DNA of 64,000 bases. Origin: Paenibacillus sp. JJ-100. Its GTDB lineage: Bacteria; Bacillota; Bacilli; Paenibacillales; Paenibacillaceae. Under the pieces are notes generated by a model that worked only from the letters and a program-made list of their open reading frames with translations, was not told where the DNA came from and did no database searches. Of the stretch, positions 56,544 to 64,000 are shown piece after piece. Positions within the stretch are counted from its first letter, which is position 1, and every line of letters begins with the position of its first letter. Both the position numbers and the translations under genes were made by a program. The DNA lies in assembly GCF_948329825.1 (NCBI RefSeq), contig NZ_CAOJCM010000002.1, forward strand, positions 62,001 through 126,000, given 5' to 3'.

Positions 56544-57032
56544 TCACTTCCAATTCCTCTTCACCCACTGCTCAATCTGTTTCGCGGCTTCTTCTGAAGA
56601 TAAATTCGTTGTATCAATCGTAGGCATCGCCGGATTAAAAGCAGTATCCGCATTCTGGACCAACCAGTTCGCAAAATTACGATGATCTTCAATCGCATTC
56701 TTGTTCCAGCCGCGTGCTTTTAAGCGAGTCTCACGCGTGGTATCATCACAATGAAGATTAATGAATAGAATACGCTCAAATCGCTCGATGTAATTGGAGG
56801 ATGCGATATTCTCGGGTACCATGGTGCCACACAAAACGGTGCCTCTTCCGCTTAATGAAATACTATAAGCAACACGCAACCAGTTCTCTTTCGCAATCTG
56901 CCAATCAACGTTGTCGATAATATCCATATCAAAAACGTCAAATTCAGGTAAAAGCTCGCGAACATGCGAAGATACGGTGGTTTTCCCTGTACCGCTCGCA
57001 CCTGTGACTACAAATAAAGGTAGTTTAGTCAT
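56544..57032 (-). CDS. P-loop kinase-like protein
   Basis: A 162-residue protein with a Walker A motif VTGASGTGKTTVSSH near the N-terminus and a Walker B-like DMDIIDN. It resembles small AAA/nucleoside-kinase-like P-loop proteins. The substrate is unknown. The start ATG has CGGAGGAG upstream. It lies next to GNAT, HAD and APH-type genes on the same strand, but gaps of 119 nt and less do not prove one transcript. Confidence 0.83.
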   Translation of the reverse strand: MTKLPLFVVTGASGTGKTTVSSHVRELLPEFDVFDMDIIDNVDWQIAKENWLRVAYSISLSGRGTVLCGTMVPENIASSNYIERFERILFINLHCDDTTRETRLKARGWNKNAIEDHRNFANWLVQNADTAFNPAMPTIDTTNLSSEEAAKQIEQWVKRNWK

Positions 57033-57151
57033 TCTGCTTCTCCTCCGCTGTTACGCTAAATTAGTTTTAATCTGGTTCAATACAAACTCTTTCAATAGAG
57101 GCGTATCGTGAGTCTGATCTCTCTTGCCCTCCCATTACTACGATCTCGCCA

Positions 57152-57628
57152 TTACAACAGCTTCTTTTTCAGATCCATTCGTATGTACTCTTTCTCGTAA
57201 CTTGAACCATCTTCATTGTAATAAACAGCCTTTTTAGGGTAAGGTTCCGAGATCGCTTGATAACCATGTTTCGAGATTAACTTAATCATTTTAGGATTCT
57301 CGACCGGATCAACACTAACAAACTTCTCGATATACCCTAACTCTATAGCACATTCCTCCCGGTACCTTATTGTTGCTGATCCAACTCCTCGACCACGAAA
57401 CTCCTTCTTCACATAAAGATCACTTAGCTTGGGGATGTGTATGCCGTGAAGTTTGAGAACACCAAACCCCAGAATAAGATGATGCATGTCATCAGTTACT
57501 GCTACCGTGAATATGACTTGATTGCTCTCCTGCTGATTCAAATACGATCGAAATAATGCCTCATTATTGCGGATAGAACAGAGTCCGGAGATATCCTTTT
57601 CCACCGCTTTCCTTACAATATAATCCAT
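57152..57628 (-). CDS. GNAT-family N-acetyltransferase
   Basis: A 158-residue acetyltransferase. The acetyl-CoA-binding motif KEFRGRGVGSATIRYREECA (R/Q-x-x-G-x-G/A) is clear, followed by FVSVDPVENPKMIKLISKHGY as the usual motif B. The substrate is unknown. It lies 24 nt downstream of the HAD gene, with a modest ribosome binding site (GGGGG). Confidence 0.88.
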   Translation of the reverse strand: MDYIVRKAVEKDISGLCSIRNNEALFRSYLNQQESNQVIFTVAVTDDMHHLILGFGVLKLHGIHIPKLSDLYVKKEFRGRGVGSATIRYREECAIELGYIEKFVSVDPVENPKMIKLISKHGYQAISEPYPKKAVYYNEDGSSYEKEYIRMDLKKKLL

Positions 57629-57652
57629 GCCAGCAATCCCCCATGTATATAA

Positions 57653-58432
57653 TTAAGAACACAGTCTTTCCAAAACGATTGCAACTCCATCTCGTTCATT
57701 CGTATCTGTAATCTCTTTGGCTCTGTTTCTCAAGTCTTCAATGGCATTTCCCATCGCAACAGGCCAGCCACACTGATCAAACAACCCGATATCATTCGCA
57801 TCATCTCCAAACACCATGACATCTTGCAAGGTCTTTCCCATGGCTTCACAGATCATCGAAACGGCGTGTTCTTTGGAAGCATTTAGTGCTGAAATCTGGG
57901 TTAACTCACCTTCATCTGTGATCAAGATATTTAGTCTGGTTTCGAATTTTTCCAAAAAAGCTTGTCTATCTATGCTACCTGAGAAGATAATTTTGGAGGC
58001 AGCTTGTTGCTTCAGATCGCTCAGTGATCTGACCACGGGGTGTCCTTTGACTTTCATTAACGTCTCTGCATCATAGGGCTTCAAACTCATCCATTCGTCC
58101 TTCACTTCTAAGCTGATGTCCAGATCCGGGTTACATGTGAGACAATAATCCAACACCTCAGCTGTTAACTCCGGCGTAATGGACACATGATTGTTATTTC
58201 CGGTATGCTTACAGTCGATCAATGCGCCATTATAATAGACAAAGGAACCTAACTCGAGTAGCTCTTCAGGTAAAAAAGTCCTCACTGCCCTGGGCGGACG
58301 AGCCGTAGCAAAAATGAATTTTATGCCGCGACTGGCACATTGCAAGATCGACTTTAAGCTGCGCTCAGACACTTTTTTATTCACATTCAGCAGTGTTCCA
58401 TCCAGATCCACAACGATTATCGAAAAATTCAT
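57653..58432 (-). CDS. HAD-superfamily phosphatase, Cof subfamily
   Basis: A 259-residue HAD phosphatase. It has the N-terminal nucleophile motif VVDLDGTLLN, a Cof-type cap (about residues 85-190) and the C-terminal VMVFGDDANDIGLF motif that completes the metal site. Members dephosphorylate sugar phosphates or cofactor intermediates such as FMN or PLP. It lies 30 nt downstream of the phosphotransferase-like gene. Confidence 0.92.
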   Translation of the reverse strand: MNFSIIVVDLDGTLLNVNKKVSERSLKSILQCASRGIKFIFATARPPRAVRTFLPEELLELGSFVYYNGALIDCKHTGNNNHVSITPELTAEVLDYCLTCNPDLDISLEVKDEWMSLKPYDAETLMKVKGHPVVRSLSDLKQQAASKIIFSGSIDRQAFLEKFETRLNILITDEGELTQISALNASKEHAVSMICEAMGKTLQDVMVFGDDANDIGLFDQCGWPVAMGNAIEDLRNRAKEITDTNERDGVAIVLERLCS

Positions 58433-58462
58433 AAGTCCCCCCTGTCCAACTTCTGTACATGT

Positions 58463-59242
58463 CTAGAAAAAGTTGTATAATCCTTCTTCGAAATATCGAT
58501 ATTCTTCTTCAGTCAATCTCCCTCTACCATACGCCTCATAAAAGATGCTTTTGTCTCGTTCATCCTCGAATGTATTCGCTTTCGGCCGAATGGCTAAGGC
58601 CACATCATATCTCGGGTCGCCGCAGGCAGCTCCGGCCCAGTCGATGATTCCAACAATCTCGCCATTACGGACAATGACATTATCCATAGTGAAATCTCCG
58701 TGAATTAAGGTGGGTTTGACGAAACTGGGCCTGTTCTCTTTGAGATATGTAAGCAATTCTTCATTCCCGTCAACATCGTAATGAACTAGGTTATGTTGCG
58801 CTTTTGTTAGCATGCGATCGAGCCAAGTATAGCCCGCATGTTGCCATTCGATAGGACAAGGGTACTCATGAATTTGCTTAAGACAACGGCCGAAACTGGA
58901 AACTGCTTGTTCTTTCTTCAAGCGTCCTGGTTGACTGGCGAGAAATCCCCTCAATGTGACTCCATCTACATAATCCATCAACAACCACCTGGATTGATGA
59001 TCTTCATAAAATGAATATGTTTTGGGAACAGGCAACCCTGTGTCTTGCAAAATTTGTAAGGCTTTATACTCATCCGACAACCAATTATTATAGAGTTCAT
59101 GCTCCGTTTTTTTAATCACATATCTCTGTTCTGCTGTATCCAGTATAGCTACCGTAGATGTGTGTCCTTGCCGAGGTAACATGATTTGCTTGATATGGCC
59201 GATACGCGCCAGTATTTCTTGCGGAATATCTGCAAGTTGCAT
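58463..59242 (-). CDS. Aminoglycoside phosphotransferase (APH)-family kinase
   Basis: A 259-residue kinase-fold protein. The active-site loop LIHGDFTMDNVIV and the metal-binding IIDWAGAACGDPRYDVAL match the APH/choline-kinase family. It may phosphorylate a small molecule, and resistance to an antibiotic is not demonstrated. Its ATG follows GAGGGAGGATG. It starts the cluster APH-HAD-GNAT, whose spacing of about 30 nt and less suggests one transcript. Confidence 0.88.
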   Translation of the reverse strand: MQLADIPQEILARIGHIKQIMLPRQGHTSTVAILDTAEQRYVIKKTEHELYNNWLSDEYKALQILQDTGLPVPKTYSFYEDHQSRWLLMDYVDGVTLRGFLASQPGRLKKEQAVSSFGRCLKQIHEYPCPIEWQHAGYTWLDRMLTKAQHNLVHYDVDGNEELLTYLKENRPSFVKPTLIHGDFTMDNVIVRNGEIVGIIDWAGAACGDPRYDVALAIRPKANTFEDERDKSIFYEAYGRGRLTEEEYRYFEEGLYNFF

Positions 59243-59756
59243 TCAATGACATCCTCCCTCATGCTAAAAACCAGGCTTTATCCACTTCTCACTTTAACAT
59301 GTCTTCTTCTTCCATTAACCAGGAAACTATCACAATTCATATTGCTTCGTCAATGTCGCCATAGACATGGCATATAAACGATTAATATCAAGTGGCGTAA
59401 TTAATTTTCTATAATCAATTTAAACTCTATGCTCAAAGACGGAGTTCTCAAATAAAATAGTTGTCCAGCTTTAGTAGTCTCTCAGAGAATACGATCAGAT
59501 CAATTGAAGGAAGGACTTAATGTGATATGTATGATGTTAGTGTTACGTCCTAAATGCATTCGCCCATGTTGTTCCTACAGAATCTCCTTTAGACAAATTA
59601 TAAAATTTGTCTCCATCTATAACAACTTATCTCCTGTATAGGCACTTAGCCATTTTGCAGTTGCTTGAGCCCTTTATTTGAAATATTTGATACAAGGACA
59701 TCTCATACCAAAATATGCTATAATTCAACCAAATATATACAAAAGGAGATTTTAAT
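59243..59756. other. AT-rich intergenic region
   Basis: About 510 nt with no open frame with a good ribosome binding site. A TATAAT at 59719-59724 lies 33 nt before the small membrane-protein frame at 59757 and may be its -10 element; I see no convincing -35. Nothing else is evident. Confidence 0.4.
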
Positions 59757-59919
59757 TTGAAAAACAGAGTTCCTTTTGGTCTATTAATCCTTGCTATTGC
59801 AATTGGTGTTTTTTTTTGTGACTCGACTTGAGAATGATACGTTCAAGATCGTTTATTCAGTTTTAGGCATCCTGGTTATTGTGCTTCTTTACTTTTTATT
59901 TTCTAAAAAGAAAGTATAG
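59757..59919 (+). pseudogene. Small two-helix membrane protein, frameshifted at a poly-T run
   Basis: A TTG start with AAAAGGAG 9 nt upstream opens MKNRVPFGLLILAIAIGVFF, then meets a T9 run (59809-59817) and stops after 24 codons. If the run had one T fewer the frame would continue VTRLENDTFKIVY, a second hydrophobic helix, and KKKV to a TAG at 59917-59919, giving 53 residues. The restored product would be a membrane peptide with two helices. A sequencing error, a real mutation or slippage at the T9 run are all possible. Confidence 0.6.
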
Positions 59920-60162
59920 CTAAAAATCTAGCTTTTAAGGGATCGGTAAAAGTGAGAAAAGGAACGTCCCAGTCATATGCCATGTTCTACGGGTCTTCGC
60001 TTCATTCTCGCCCGATTTTAACATTTACAAATATTCACCTAAAAACGTCAAAGAATTACCCTTCTTCATTTAAAAATAGACTATTAATCATTCACTGATT
60101 TAATAGTGAGTTGTTCATTTTTGTAAAATAAATGTAAATATATATGACAATATACCTATATT
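59920..60162. other. AT-rich intergenic region upstream of the secreted protein gene
   Basis: About 240 nt with no gene or clear terminator after 59919; only the promoter that follows can be supported. Confidence 0.4.
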
Positions 60163-60191
60163 TTGCAAATATAGATTCCTAATGTTATAAT
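60163..60191 (+). promoter_or_regulatory. Sigma-A-type promoter of the secreted protein gene
   Basis: TTGCAA (60163-60168) and TATAAT (60186-60191) are separated by exactly 17 bp and lie 43 bp before the ATG. It is the best consensus promoter I found in the window. Confidence 0.75.
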
Positions 60192-60233
60192 ATTCCTGTA
60201 TCAACTAAATTCTATGAAAAGAGGTATGGTTCT

Positions 60234-60797
60234 ATGAAAAAACTTAAGCAACTGGGAATCGCATCATTATCCGCACTCTTATTGTCCTCATTCACTTTAC
60301 CCGCTTTTGCCAGCGCTCAAGTTGCGAATGGAAATTCTACTAATTCGGGAACACAAATCGAATTACCGTCTGGCACAATCAACCTAGACAAAAGAATTGA
60401 ACTGGAACTTAGACAAGTAGATTACAATACTCTCTTTAGAACTGTTGGCGCTGAACTTGGTATTACATCCACTGCAGGCGATGTTACTACACAGGGTTGG
60501 AAAACCAAACTAGCAAAAGAAGTAGCACAAGAATTGATTAAAAAACTCAAAAATGTTGGTTCACGTGCTTGGAATGAACAAATTAAAGTGTATGTAGATA
60601 AATTGCCATTAACAAATGGTGCAAAAACTACTCTTAAAACTTATTTGAGTTATCAGGTACTTATGGAGGCGTTGGACATCATGGTAGACTTTACAGGTAC
60701 CGCAGAGGATGGCCTCTCCAATGCTTTAAAAGCCGTTGGTGTTCCATCATGGTTAAGCGATCCAGCCGCTAGAGCTATTGTCTTCTTCCTGCTGTAA
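60234..60797 (+). CDS. Small secreted protein of unknown function (187 aa)
   Basis: I do not recognise a family. The signal peptide is clear (KKLKQLG, then IASLSALLLSSFTLPAFASAQ; cleavage near residue 27). The mature part is about 160 residues, with a lysine-rich helical middle (KTKLAKEVAQELIKKLKNV) and a hydrophobic C-terminus (AARAIVFFLL). A good sigma-A promoter and the ribosome binding site AAAAGAGG support expression. A 58-residue membrane protein gene follows 26 nt later. It could be a peptide-type toxin or an envelope protein; I assign no function. Confidence 0.7.
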   Translation: MKKLKQLGIASLSALLLSSFTLPAFASAQVANGNSTNSGTQIELPSGTINLDKRIELELRQVDYNTLFRTVGAELGITSTAGDVTTQGWKTKLAKEVAQELIKKLKNVGSRAWNEQIKVYVDKLPLTNGAKTTLKTYLSYQVLMEALDIMVDFTGTAEDGLSNALKAVGVPSWLSDPAARAIVFFLL

Positions 60798-60823
60798 AGC
60801 CCAATATTTAAGGGGGACTAAAC

Positions 60824-61000
60824 GTGTATATACTATCACTGACCATACTGATAATTACAGGTTTGGTGTCCGTAATTGATATCTTATTCGGTATAAAAGA
60901 ATCAAGCGAAAGTATTAGAATATTTGTCAACGTCTCGCAAGCTCTATTCTTCTTGTCGTTACTATTCTTTGTAATAAAGATGCCTACCCGAAAGAAGTAA
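60824..61000 (+). CDS. Small two-helix membrane protein (58 aa)
   Basis: A GTG start with AAGGGGGA 7 nt upstream encodes 58 residues: helix 1 (LSLTILIITGLVSVIDILFG), a polar loop (IKESSESIR) and helix 2 (ALFFLSLLFFVIK), ending in MPTRKK. A terminator follows 13 nt after the stop. It lies 26 nt after the secreted protein gene, so both are probably co-transcribed. The layout resembles the restored peptide at 59757. The function is unknown; a partner or immunity role for the secreted protein is a speculation. Confidence 0.65.
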   Translation: MYILSLTILIITGLVSVIDILFGIKESSESIRIFVNVSQALFFLSLLFFVIKMPTRKK

Positions 61001-61013
61001 GCATCAATAAAGG

Positions 61014-61033
61014 AGAGCTGTTTATTCAGCTCT
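61014..61033 (+). terminator. Terminator after the small membrane protein gene
   Basis: AGAGCTG pairs with CAGCTCT around a 6-nt loop, followed by TCTTTTTC. Confidence 0.85.
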
Positions 61034-61166
61034 TCTTTTTCTTTCCGCTAACAAACGAATTCCTGTCTAAACTCAACACTTTCCTTTACTTCCAATCCTA
61101 AAGCAGCCGTTGAATATAAATGTGTTGCAGGATATGTGATTTTTCTGTGATTTTTCACAAAAAGAA

Positions 61167-61183
61167 ACCCCCTTTCGGGGGGA
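61167..61183 (-). terminator. Terminator of the small Cys-containing protein gene
   Basis: CCCCC-TTTC-GGGGGG makes a compact GC stem, and the minus strand continues TTTCTTTTTGTG. Confidence 0.85.
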
Positions 61184-61223
61184 GTTCGTTGATATAACAA
61201 CTTTTTTAGTTCCAATCTGTTTA

Positions 61224-61433
61224 CTAAGCATACATCATGTCCATAAACTCGCGAGTTACATCAACACCTGCCGCTTGTTTCGGCTCGTCGGTTTCTGTGT
61301 GGGCAGCCATACAAGCCTTCACTGCTTCTTCGGTTGTGCACCGATTGGCATCGTCACATGTGTAGCATAAGTGAAGCATGTATCTGGTTAATTCATCTGC
61401 CTGCGTGAATTGAGTTTGACCGTTGGTTCTCAT
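61224..61433 (-). CDS. Small Cys-containing protein (69 aa)
   Basis: I do not recognise a family. The sequence has CYTCDDANRC followed by a fourth Cys eight residues later, a spacing compatible with a small zinc-binding or disulfide motif. It has no signal peptide or membrane helix. I chose the ATG at 61433 (MRTNGQ) because AAGGAG is then 8 nt away; upstream in-frame starts at 61442 and 61439 are too close to it. A terminator follows at 61167-61183. Confidence 0.6.
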   Translation of the reverse strand: MRTNGQTQFTQADELTRYMLHLCYTCDDANRCTTEEAVKACMAAHTETDEPKQAAGVDVTREFMDMMYA

Positions 61434-61531
61434 CTTCATCACTCCTTTTCTTGTTGAGTTAAATATAACATCATATGCGTTAAGTATTTGTGATTTAATT
61501 CACAATGTATCAAAAAAATAAAATAAAAATA

Positions 61532-61561
61532 AAGGGAAAATCTCATTCGAGACTTCCCCTT
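61532..61561 (-). terminator. Terminator of the YCF48-type lipoprotein gene
   Basis: AAGGGAAAATCTC pairs with GAGACTTCCCCTT, and the minus strand continues TATTTTTATTTTATTTTTTTG. Confidence 0.85.
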
Positions 61562-61650
61562 CCCCCTTGTGCTTGTTCTATGTTACCCCAAATGACTTAG
61601 AGTACGCTCGAACTTAACCCCTACTAACGCTATAAACAAGAAGCCGTAGG

Positions 61651-62931
61651 TTAGAGCACTTCCCAGTGTTTTCCCCCATCTAACGTCTGCAACAGGAGTG
61701 ATCGTTTAGCATCTGTATTCTCGACCAAAATCCAGCCAAGCTTTGGTGATATCATCTGCATCTTCACAATTTCCGGATAATCTTCAGAGATCTTTTTTAA
61801 AACACTGCTTTCAGGATGTTTTTTCCATGTTTTCCCTGTGTCCGTAGTGTAATACATAATACCTTTCTGCATAGCCCAGCCATCGGTTGAGCTACGAAAA
61901 ACAGGTGCCATATTACGGTTTATTCCGGTTTGCTTGTCCAGTGTAAACGAGTGATGTTTCCAGGTTCGTCCACCATCTGCTGTGAAGAAACCGCTAAAAG
62001 AGGTGGTCTCTCCGCTAGAACATGATAAGGCCATCCAGGCCGATTTCGCTTCGCGCCCAAAGAACTCAGGAGCACTAATATTAAAATTACCACACCGACT
62101 GAATTTGTCCCGTTCAAAAAAAGACGTACCTGCCCGCCACTGTTCTCCCCCATCTGTCGTTACATACAGTTTAGGTGTACCAAACTCAATAGCGGTCAGG
62201 AAGCCGTGTTTCGCGTCTGAGAACGTCATGCCTGTCGTATAACCGCGTTTTGAAATTTCGCCCGTTGTCGTTGTTTCTCCATTTCCACTTGAGGTCATTT
62301 TCTCCCAGGTCATTCCTCCATCCTGCGTGCGATAGAGGCTTTTATCCTGTTTACCTATACCTGTGTTTAACGTTGTTAGAATCCAACCTCTCTCTGGAGA
62401 GACAAAAGAGATGGCTGAGATCTTATCCGTCTTGGAGAGTGATGACAGACTCCAACTTATTCCCCCATTATTGGTGCGAAGTACTATTGTATCTGTTCCT
62501 CCCATACCCTCTCGAACAATCCAGCCGTGCATACGGTCCACAAAATAAATACTCTCTCCATACTTCGGATTAGCGGGGAATTGTACGTTTTCTGCAGGTG
62601 AAATATTGGTCCATGTCTTACCCTGATCTTCAGTGTAATAGAGCCGAAGTGCATTACGGGTGACCCCCCAGGCCAAGCCTCCACTCTCGTTAATCAACTG
62701 AAAATCCGTCAAACGAGTTTGAATTTGATATTTAGCCATCTCCGCTGATTGCGTATTGTTGATTGCCGGAGGCACTACAGTAAGAGTCTGACCAATGTTA
62801 CCGCCATCCTCCTGCTGATCTGGAGGTTCGTTAGCGGCCGGTTGTTCCGTTTTCGTACAAGCTGTAAGCAAAATAATGATACCTATAGACAGTAAAACTG
62901 TCTGAACGAGTTTTTTCCATTGCGATTGCAA
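61651..62931 (-). CDS. YCF48/BNR-repeat beta-propeller lipoprotein
   Basis: A 426-residue lipoprotein. A type II signal peptide ends in IILLTAC (lipid-modified Cys25). A seven-bladed beta-propeller follows, with repeated DxGxTW-type Asp-box motifs (DQGKTW, NNGGISW, QDGGMTW, DGGEQW, DGGRTW, DTGKTW, DGGKHW) and linking GWI/GFL turns. Such folds occur in YCF48-like assembly factors and sialidase-like proteins, but no catalytic residues are evident, so a binding role is more likely. I chose the TTG at 62931 because GAGGTGG is 5-7 nt upstream and it gives a normal signal peptide. Confidence 0.88.
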   Translation of the reverse strand: MQSQWKKLVQTVLLSIGIIILLTACTKTEQPAANEPPDQQEDGGNIGQTLTVVPPAINNTQSAEMAKYQIQTRLTDFQLINESGGLAWGVTRNALRLYYTEDQGKTWTNISPAENVQFPANPKYGESIYFVDRMHGWIVREGMGGTDTIVLRTNNGGISWSLSSLSKTDKISAISFVSPERGWILTTLNTGIGKQDKSLYRTQDGGMTWEKMTSSGNGETTTTGEISKRGYTTGMTFSDAKHGFLTAIEFGTPKLYVTTDGGEQWRAGTSFFERDKFSRCGNFNISAPEFFGREAKSAWMALSCSSGETTSFSGFFTADGGRTWKHHSFTLDKQTGINRNMAPVFRSSTDGWAMQKGIMYYTTDTGKTWKKHPESSVLKKISEDYPEIVKMQMISPKLGWILVENTDAKRSLLLQTLDGGKHWEVL

Positions 62932-63275
62932 GTGGGCTCCACCTCTCTTACCCACCAGTAAGACGCCCTTGCGTCAGTGATGGCTTATATTTACGATTCA
63001 TTAGAATCCACTGCTCCTATTCTATCACAAACCAAGGTCTAAAGGCTCGTACGCTTGGAATCTTGCCGATCGACAAAACATAATGTCGTTTATTGTTCTC
63101 CCATGTTATATGTATGACAAATTATTATTTTTATTGCTGTATTTCCACAACACTAACCGTCATATTTTATGCAATATGGATCAAGTGTGAGATAAGTTAT
63201 AGACAAAGACTCGCTTTATACGACCAAATACCTTAATATGGAGGGTAGTATACCCTAAAAGGAGTGGATAAGATT
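62932..63275. other. Divergent promoter region of the YCF48-type and L-lactate dehydrogenase genes
   Basis: About 340 nt, AT-rich. I see no clear Rex-type operator and no RNA gene. The ldh ribosome binding site is AAAAGGAG at 63257-63264. Confidence 0.4.
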
Positions 63276-64000
63276 ATGACAACTAGTGCAGTATTGAAGC
63301 CCAGTCGCGTCGTTATTATCGGTATGGGTGCAGTAGGGACAACAACCGGATACACGCTTATGCTTAGACAGCGTTGTTCCGAGTTGGTATTCATGGATGT
63401 TAATCATGATAAAGCAACCGGCGAAATGCTGGATATGAACCATGGTTTGCCATTTACCGGAGGCGTAAAAGTATGGGCTGGTGACTACTCGGACTGCAAA
63501 GATGCTGATATTATCATCATTACTGCGGGAGCTTCTCAGAAACCAGGCGAGACTCGAATTGATTTGTTGAAGAAAAATGCAAGCATTTTCGAAGATATTA
63601 TTCATCGGGTTACTGAAGTCAACTCTCATGGTATTCTACTGATCGCTACGAATCCAGTTGATATCTTATCCTATACTTCTTGGAAACAAAGTGGCTGGCC
63701 GTCTTCCCGTGTCATCGGCTCTGGCACATTGCTGGATAGCGCACGGTTTCGTTATTTGATTGGTAAAAATAAGGGGATCGATCCTCGCAGTATCCATGCT
63801 CATATTATCGGTGAACATGGGGATTCCGAGGTACCTGTATGGAGTCTTGCCAACGTTGCAGGAACTGACCTTGAACTCGATGAAAAAACGCAGGAAGAGA
63901 TCTTTGAGAGCACCAAAAATGCAGCATACGAAATAATAAATGCTAAAGGAGCCACTTCCTATGCAATTGCTCTTGCTCTGGACCGTATTGTCGCAGCAAT
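63276..64000 (+). CDS. ldh: L-lactate dehydrogenase (partial, cut by the right edge)
   Basis: The first 241 codons of an NAD-dependent L-lactate dehydrogenase, which interconverts pyruvate and L-lactate; about 75 residues are missing beyond the edge. The NAD-binding GMGAVGTTTGYTL, substrate Arg region (GETRIDLLKKN), ATNPVDILSYTSWK and the catalytic His in IIGEHGDSEVPVWS are visible. The start is an ATG with AAAAGGAG 11 nt upstream. Malate dehydrogenase is excluded by the ATNPVDI and EHGDSE blocks, which are typical of LDH. Confidence 0.93.
   Translation, partial: MTTSAVLKPSRVVIIGMGAVGTTTGYTLMLRQRCSELVFMDVNHDKATGEMLDMNHGLPFTGGVKVWAGDYSDCKDADIIIITAGASQKPGETRIDLLKKNASIFEDIIHRVTEVNSHGILLIATNPVDILSYTSWKQSGWPSSRVIGSGTLLDSARFRYLIGKNKGIDPRSIHAHIIGEHGDSEVPVWSLANVAGTDLELDEKTQEEIFESTKNAAYEIINAKGATSYAIALALDRIVAA

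Noticed and set aside
62956-63275. Rex operator upstream of ldh
   Set aside because: No TTGTGA-N6-TCACAA-like dyad was found in the region.
1-64000. CRISPR arrays, tRNA or rRNA genes, insertion sequences, prophage genes
   Set aside because: No regularly spaced repeats, cloverleaf-like sequences, transposase or phage structural genes were recognised.

Overview
The window reads as chromosome of a low-to-mid GC, endospore-forming Gram-positive bacterium, most likely Paenibacillus. The grounds are the cwlJ-gerQ spore pair, strong AGGAGG-type ribosome binding sites with frequent GTG/TTG starts, CcpA-type cre-like sites, a Bacillus-type deoR-deoC-nupC-deoB-deoD-pdp cluster, and a GH52/GH67/GH26 plant-polysaccharide enzyme set. 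The genus is an inference from gene content. I see no rRNA, tRNA, CRISPR array, prophage or insertion sequence.

Layout. 0-5.6 kb: a glucuronoxylan unit, GH52 beta-xylosidase and GH67 alpha-glucuronidase (overlapping by 4 nt), with a divergent AraC-type regulator. 5.6-7.4 kb: an aldehyde dehydrogenase and an ArsR-type repressor that share an 18-bp upstream motif. 7.6-10.4 kb: GntR regulator, mannonate dehydratase and fructuronate reductase-type SDR (hexuronate catabolism). 10.5-15.4 kb: YetF/DUF4363 pair, M50-type membrane protease, an unknown protein, and a YcgR/YcgQ-type permease pair. 15.5-22.2 kb: the complete deoxyribonucleoside-use cluster with a recognisable DeoR operator, a cre site and an internal terminator. 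22.5-28.2 kb: azoreductase, a three-gene oxidoreductase/methyltransferase/epimerase operon, and an adaA gene translationally coupled to a spore-photoproduct-lyase-like radical SAM gene. 28.4-34.3 kb: LacI regulator with two Gfo/Idh/MocA dehydrogenases and a ThuA-like protein, then class II fructose bisphosphatase. 35-37.3 kb: a secreted modular GH26 mannanase. 37.6-40.3 kb: a hybrid sensor kinase gene that is broken in an unusual way. 40.5-48.3 kb: fumarase, aldose epimerase-like protein, metallo-hydrolase, M29 aminopeptidase and an ECF sigma/anti-sigma pair. 48.5-53 kb: CNNM/CorC-type protein with a structured leader, a sigma-DUF1835 fusion, and cwlJ-gerQ. 53-59.2 kb: a secreted two-domain barrel-like protein and small metabolic enzymes. 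59.2-63.2 kb: an AT-rich stretch with two tiny two-helix membrane proteins (one frameshifted), a small secreted protein and a YCF48-type lipoprotein. The right edge cuts an L-lactate dehydrogenase gene.

The most striking observation is in the sensor kinase. A segment of about 306 bp (39604-39911) coding for the end of CHASE3, the second membrane helix and HAMP lies in reverse orientation. Both junctions fall at a GC dinucleotide, and computationally flipping the segment back restores an in-frame protein across both junctions. A second lesion in the GAF region remains. Other items of interest are the adaA/radical SAM pair, the tandem-domain secreted protein in which one copy has Lys in place of a conserved Glu, the corC leader with two strong ribosome binding sites ahead of mini-ORFs, and the small secreted/membrane protein pair near 60-61 kb.
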